From contig JBELHA010000004.1 in NCBI GenBank assembly GCA_042091695.1, positions 13,695-77,694 of the forward strand: a stretch of DNA of 64,000 nt, written 5' to 3'. The position numbers and the translations under genes were made by a program. Positions 62,209-64,000 of the stretch are shown here, one piece after another. This stretch comes from Flavicella sp042091695 (lineage in GTDB: Bacteria > Bacteroidota > Bacteroidia > Flavobacteriales > Flavobacteriaceae). The stretch's first letter is position 1. Each line of letters opens with the position of its first letter. The notes under the pieces were generated by a model. That model was not told where the DNA came from. It ran no database searches and was given only the letters and a program-made list of their open reading frames with translations.

Positions 62209-62216
62209 TATTTTTG
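62209..62216 (+). promoter_or_regulatory. Putative -7 promoter element of hipBST
   Basis: TATTTTTG matches TAnnTTTG exactly, 19 bp before the hipB ATG. The -33 region is covered by inverted repeat 2. Confidence 0.5.
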
Positions 62217-62235
62217 TGTAAATAAGAGCCATATA

Positions 62236-62451
62236 ATGCACTTTACAGATTTAATAAAAAGTATCAAAGAGCGTAGAGAGATGCTGCAAGTAACTCAAGA
62301 AACCTTAGCGGATCTTTCTGGAGTGGGATTACGTACACTCAAGCAATTTGAAAGTGGAAAAGGAAATCCTACTTTACAAACGATTACCAAGTTGGCAGAT
62401 GCCTTAGGAATGGAACTAGCGTTTCAAATAAAAAAAACGACAGGTAATTAA
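62236..62451 (+). CDS. hipB: HipB-like XRE antitoxin/repressor
   Basis: A 71-residue single-domain helix-turn-helix protein: IKERREMLQVTQETLADLSGVGLRTLKQFESGKGNPTL, the typical HipB DNA-binding fold with a short C-terminal strand (GMELAFQIKK). It probably represses its own operon by binding the inverted repeats upstream. Its stop overlaps the next ATG (TAATG). Confidence 0.92.
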   Translation: MHFTDLIKSIKERREMLQVTQETLADLSGVGLRTLKQFESGKGNPTLQTITKLADALGMELAFQIKKTTGN

Positions 62452-62780
62452 TGAGACTAGCAGAAGTTTTATATAAAAAAGAATCAGCAGGAATTTTAGT
62501 TCAGCTAAATGATGGTAGTTTTATGTTTTCTTACCACAAAGAGTGGTTTGAATCGACAGACAAACCGTCAATTAGTTTGACATTACCTAAAACAAAGCAG
62601 GAATATAAATCCGAATACCTATTTCCGTTCTTTTATAATATGTTACCAGAGGGGTATAACAAACAAATGATTTGTTTTGAGTTACGGATAGATGCTAGCG
62701 ATTATTTTGGATTATTACTTACCGTTGCAAAGCAAGATACTATTGGTGCGGTTCAGATTAAAAAAACAGAAAATAAATGA
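62451..62780 (+). CDS. HipS-like protein (stand-alone HipA N-terminal domain)
   Basis: A 109-residue protein corresponding to the N-terminal subdomain of HipA: AEVLYKKESAGILVQLNDGSFMFSY and the block with LPKTKQEYKSEYLFPFFYNMLPEGY (the family has LPxxxxxFxNLLPEG). In tripartite HipBST systems this stand-alone domain, HipS, is the kinase-neutralising antitoxin. The gene overlaps hipB by one base and the kinase gene by four, so all three are coupled. Confidence 0.88.
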   Translation: MRLAEVLYKKESAGILVQLNDGSFMFSYHKEWFESTDKPSISLTLPKTKQEYKSEYLFPFFYNMLPEGYNKQMICFELRIDASDYFGLLLTVAKQDTIGAVQIKKTENK

Positions 62781-63763
62781 GTTTACCCATTATAAAATAT
62801 TGTCCAGGTACACTTAAAAAAGGGCACGAAACCTATAGTAATTTAGCATTGAAAAGGATGTTTCATAGTAAAAAGGTTAGTCCTGTATTACCTTATGATT
62901 CTCCAAGTAGTGGTTCAGTAGCTAATAGCTTGTTTTTAGAGAATACGAAGCGTATGTCTATCTCAGGAGTACAAGAGAAATTTTCTATATTGTTAAAAAA
63001 AAATAAACTTCGCTTGATTGATGAAGGAGAGCAAGGGACTTATATTCTAAAACCGATTCCTAATGTTGGTATAAGAGCAGACCAAATGCCAGCAAACGAA
63101 CATCTAACGATGCAGATTGCACGTCAGGTATTTGGAATTGAAACAGCAGAAAATGCACTTGTTTTTTTTCAAAACCGAGCACCTGCTTATATCACAAAAA
63201 GGTTTGATGTAAAAGATGATGGTGGTAAGTTGGCACAAGAAGATTTTGCTTCTTTGGCTGGTAGAACTCCACAAACACATGGAGTAGATTACAAATATCT
63301 AGGAAATTACTTAGATGTATTTAAGTTATTGAAAACACACACACCTGCCTATCAAATAGAGGCAATTAAACTATTTAAAGTTATTGTATTTAACTACTTG
63401 TTTTCTAATGGAGATGCACATTTAAAAAACTTTTCTTTGATAGAAACCCCTGCAGGAGATTTTAAATTAAGCCCAGCTTATGATTTACTGAACAGTAGAA
63501 TTCATATTGAAGATAGAGACTTTGCTTTGGAAGAGGGATTGCTACCTCCAGATATAACAGTAGGAAAGGTGAAAGAGCAGCTTTGTAAATTAGGTGAGTT
63601 GGCAGGAATTATGGATAAACAGATAGATTTGGTTATGAAAAGCGTCACATCTCATCAAGAAAAAATAAAAGCACTAATTGGTGCTTCCTATTTAAACGAA
63701 AAGACAAAGAAGAACTACCTACAATCTTATCAAACGAGACTTAAAAAACTACTAAGAGAGTAG
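62777..63763 (+). CDS. HipT-like serine/threonine kinase toxin (HipA C-terminal domain)
   Basis: A 328-residue HipA-fold kinase without the N-terminal subdomain. The Gly-rich loop is MSISGVQEKFSILL, with Ser residues at the positions where HipT autophosphorylates. The catalytic loop is FSNGDAHLKNFSLI and the metal-binding Asp is in LSPAYDLL. These are complete, so the kinase looks active. HipA phosphorylates GltX and E. coli HipT targets TrpS; the target here is unknown. It overlaps HipS by four bases (ATGA). Confidence 0.9.
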   Translation: MSLPIIKYCPGTLKKGHETYSNLALKRMFHSKKVSPVLPYDSPSSGSVANSLFLENTKRMSISGVQEKFSILLKKNKLRLIDEGEQGTYILKPIPNVGIRADQMPANEHLTMQIARQVFGIETAENALVFFQNRAPAYITKRFDVKDDGGKLAQEDFASLAGRTPQTHGVDYKYLGNYLDVFKLLKTHTPAYQIEAIKLFKVIVFNYLFSNGDAHLKNFSLIETPAGDFKLSPAYDLLNSRIHIEDRDFALEEGLLPPDITVGKVKEQLCKLGELAGIMDKQIDLVMKSVTSHQEKIKALIGASYLNEKTKKNYLQSYQTRLKKLLRE

Positions 63764-63872
63764 TTGTTCTTCAATAATATACCTATCAAAACTAAATTCT
63801 CTCTAAACTTTTTGTTGCAAATTGTACTTCATGAGCCGATTACTTTATCTAATCTGTTCAGTTTTGTCGCTT

Positions 63873-63932
63873 TTATATGTTTTTGCGTATAATTAAGTGT
63901 TTTTTTATGAGATTATATATAAAAACATATAA
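63873..63932. repeat. Inverted repeat downstream of hipT
   Basis: TTATATGTTTTT (63873-63884) and its exact complement AAAAACATATAA (63921-63932): 12-bp arms, 36-nt spacer. It could be a terminator-like element, an operator for a gene beyond the window or a recombination remnant. No gene is recognisable between 63764 and 64000. Confidence 0.55.
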
Positions 63933-64000
63933 TTGCGCTTTTTGGAGTTGATAAATGGCAGGTTTTTATCGATTAAAATAAGATGAAATATAATAACAAG

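Noticed and set aside
1..64000. CRISPR arrays, tRNA/rRNA genes, transposases, integrases or prophage genes
   Set aside because: No regularly spaced repeats, cloverleaf-like segments or recognisable mobile-element proteins were seen on either strand.

Overview
The window is AT-rich DNA from a member of the Flavobacteriaceae (Bacteroidota), most likely marine. The evidence is the C-terminal Por/T9SS sorting domains on two secreted proteins, TAnnTTTG-type -7 promoter elements with almost no Shine-Dalgarno sequences, a formylglycine sulfatase, flavobacterial-type MutL and DnaX, and a Lacal_2735-type small protein. I see no tRNA, rRNA, CRISPR array, transposase or phage gene. Two 100-N gaps (490-589 and 52644-52743) are each flanked by an identical 55-base copy of the contig end. 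They therefore look like scaffolding artefacts between contigs that overlap, and both interrupted genes read through once the overlap is collapsed.

Layout. 1-6460 (mostly minus): a partial FAD oxidoreductase, a membrane-anchored EEP-family protein, two rhomboids, mutL, a small membrane protein, ribH and a TPR membrane protein. 6626-8533: recF and a DUF721 gene, then two very small exported-peptide genes. 8597-18164: the haem pathway. hemH and an AraC regulator lie on the minus strand, and hemA-hemC-hemD-hemB-hemL-hemE-hemF on the plus strand, closed by a strong terminator. 18168-21538: a TetR/ABC1-kinase/flavin-reductase operon divergent from an SDR gene, with a 10-bp-arm palindrome between them. 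21544-32394: mainly housekeeping and orphan genes (2-oxoacid dehydrogenase E2, PhnA-like, YfcC transporter, RluA-type synthase, APH-like kinase, DUF885 homologue, TIGR02757, MiaE). 32447-37291: SulP transporter, universal stress protein, and dnaX whose tau part lies in the -1 frame after an A11 run. 37536-39947: exported MsrA and an ABC exporter.

40036-49853 is a polysaccharide-utilisation-type locus without SusC/SusD in view: a sulfatase, a small coupled membrane peptide, a ThuA-domain protein, a DUF1080 lipoprotein and two large paralogous beta-helix proteins with T9SS tails. 49992-51770 holds a methyltransferase and a membrane protein with an N-terminal cysteine motif. 52437-54067 is a compact operon of two MotA/TolQ/ExbB-like membrane proteins (the first with a premature TGA), a DUF2178-like membrane protein and an XRE regulator. 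It is preceded by two GTAAAG-N4-CTTTAC palindromes spaced exactly 32 bp centre to centre. 54134-61707 holds a membrane-bound AraC/TPR regulator, an ankyrin lipoprotein, an acyltransferase, a glycosyltransferase, a phosphodiester glycosidase and an NAD-dependent reductase. The window closes with a split HipA kinase system, hipB-hipS-hipT (62236-63763), behind two strong inverted repeats.

The most distinctive items are the dnaX slippage site, the palindrome-controlled ExbB-like/XRE module, the HipBST-type toxin-antitoxin locus with its operators, and the twin beta-helix/sulfatase/ThuA/DUF1080 locus.
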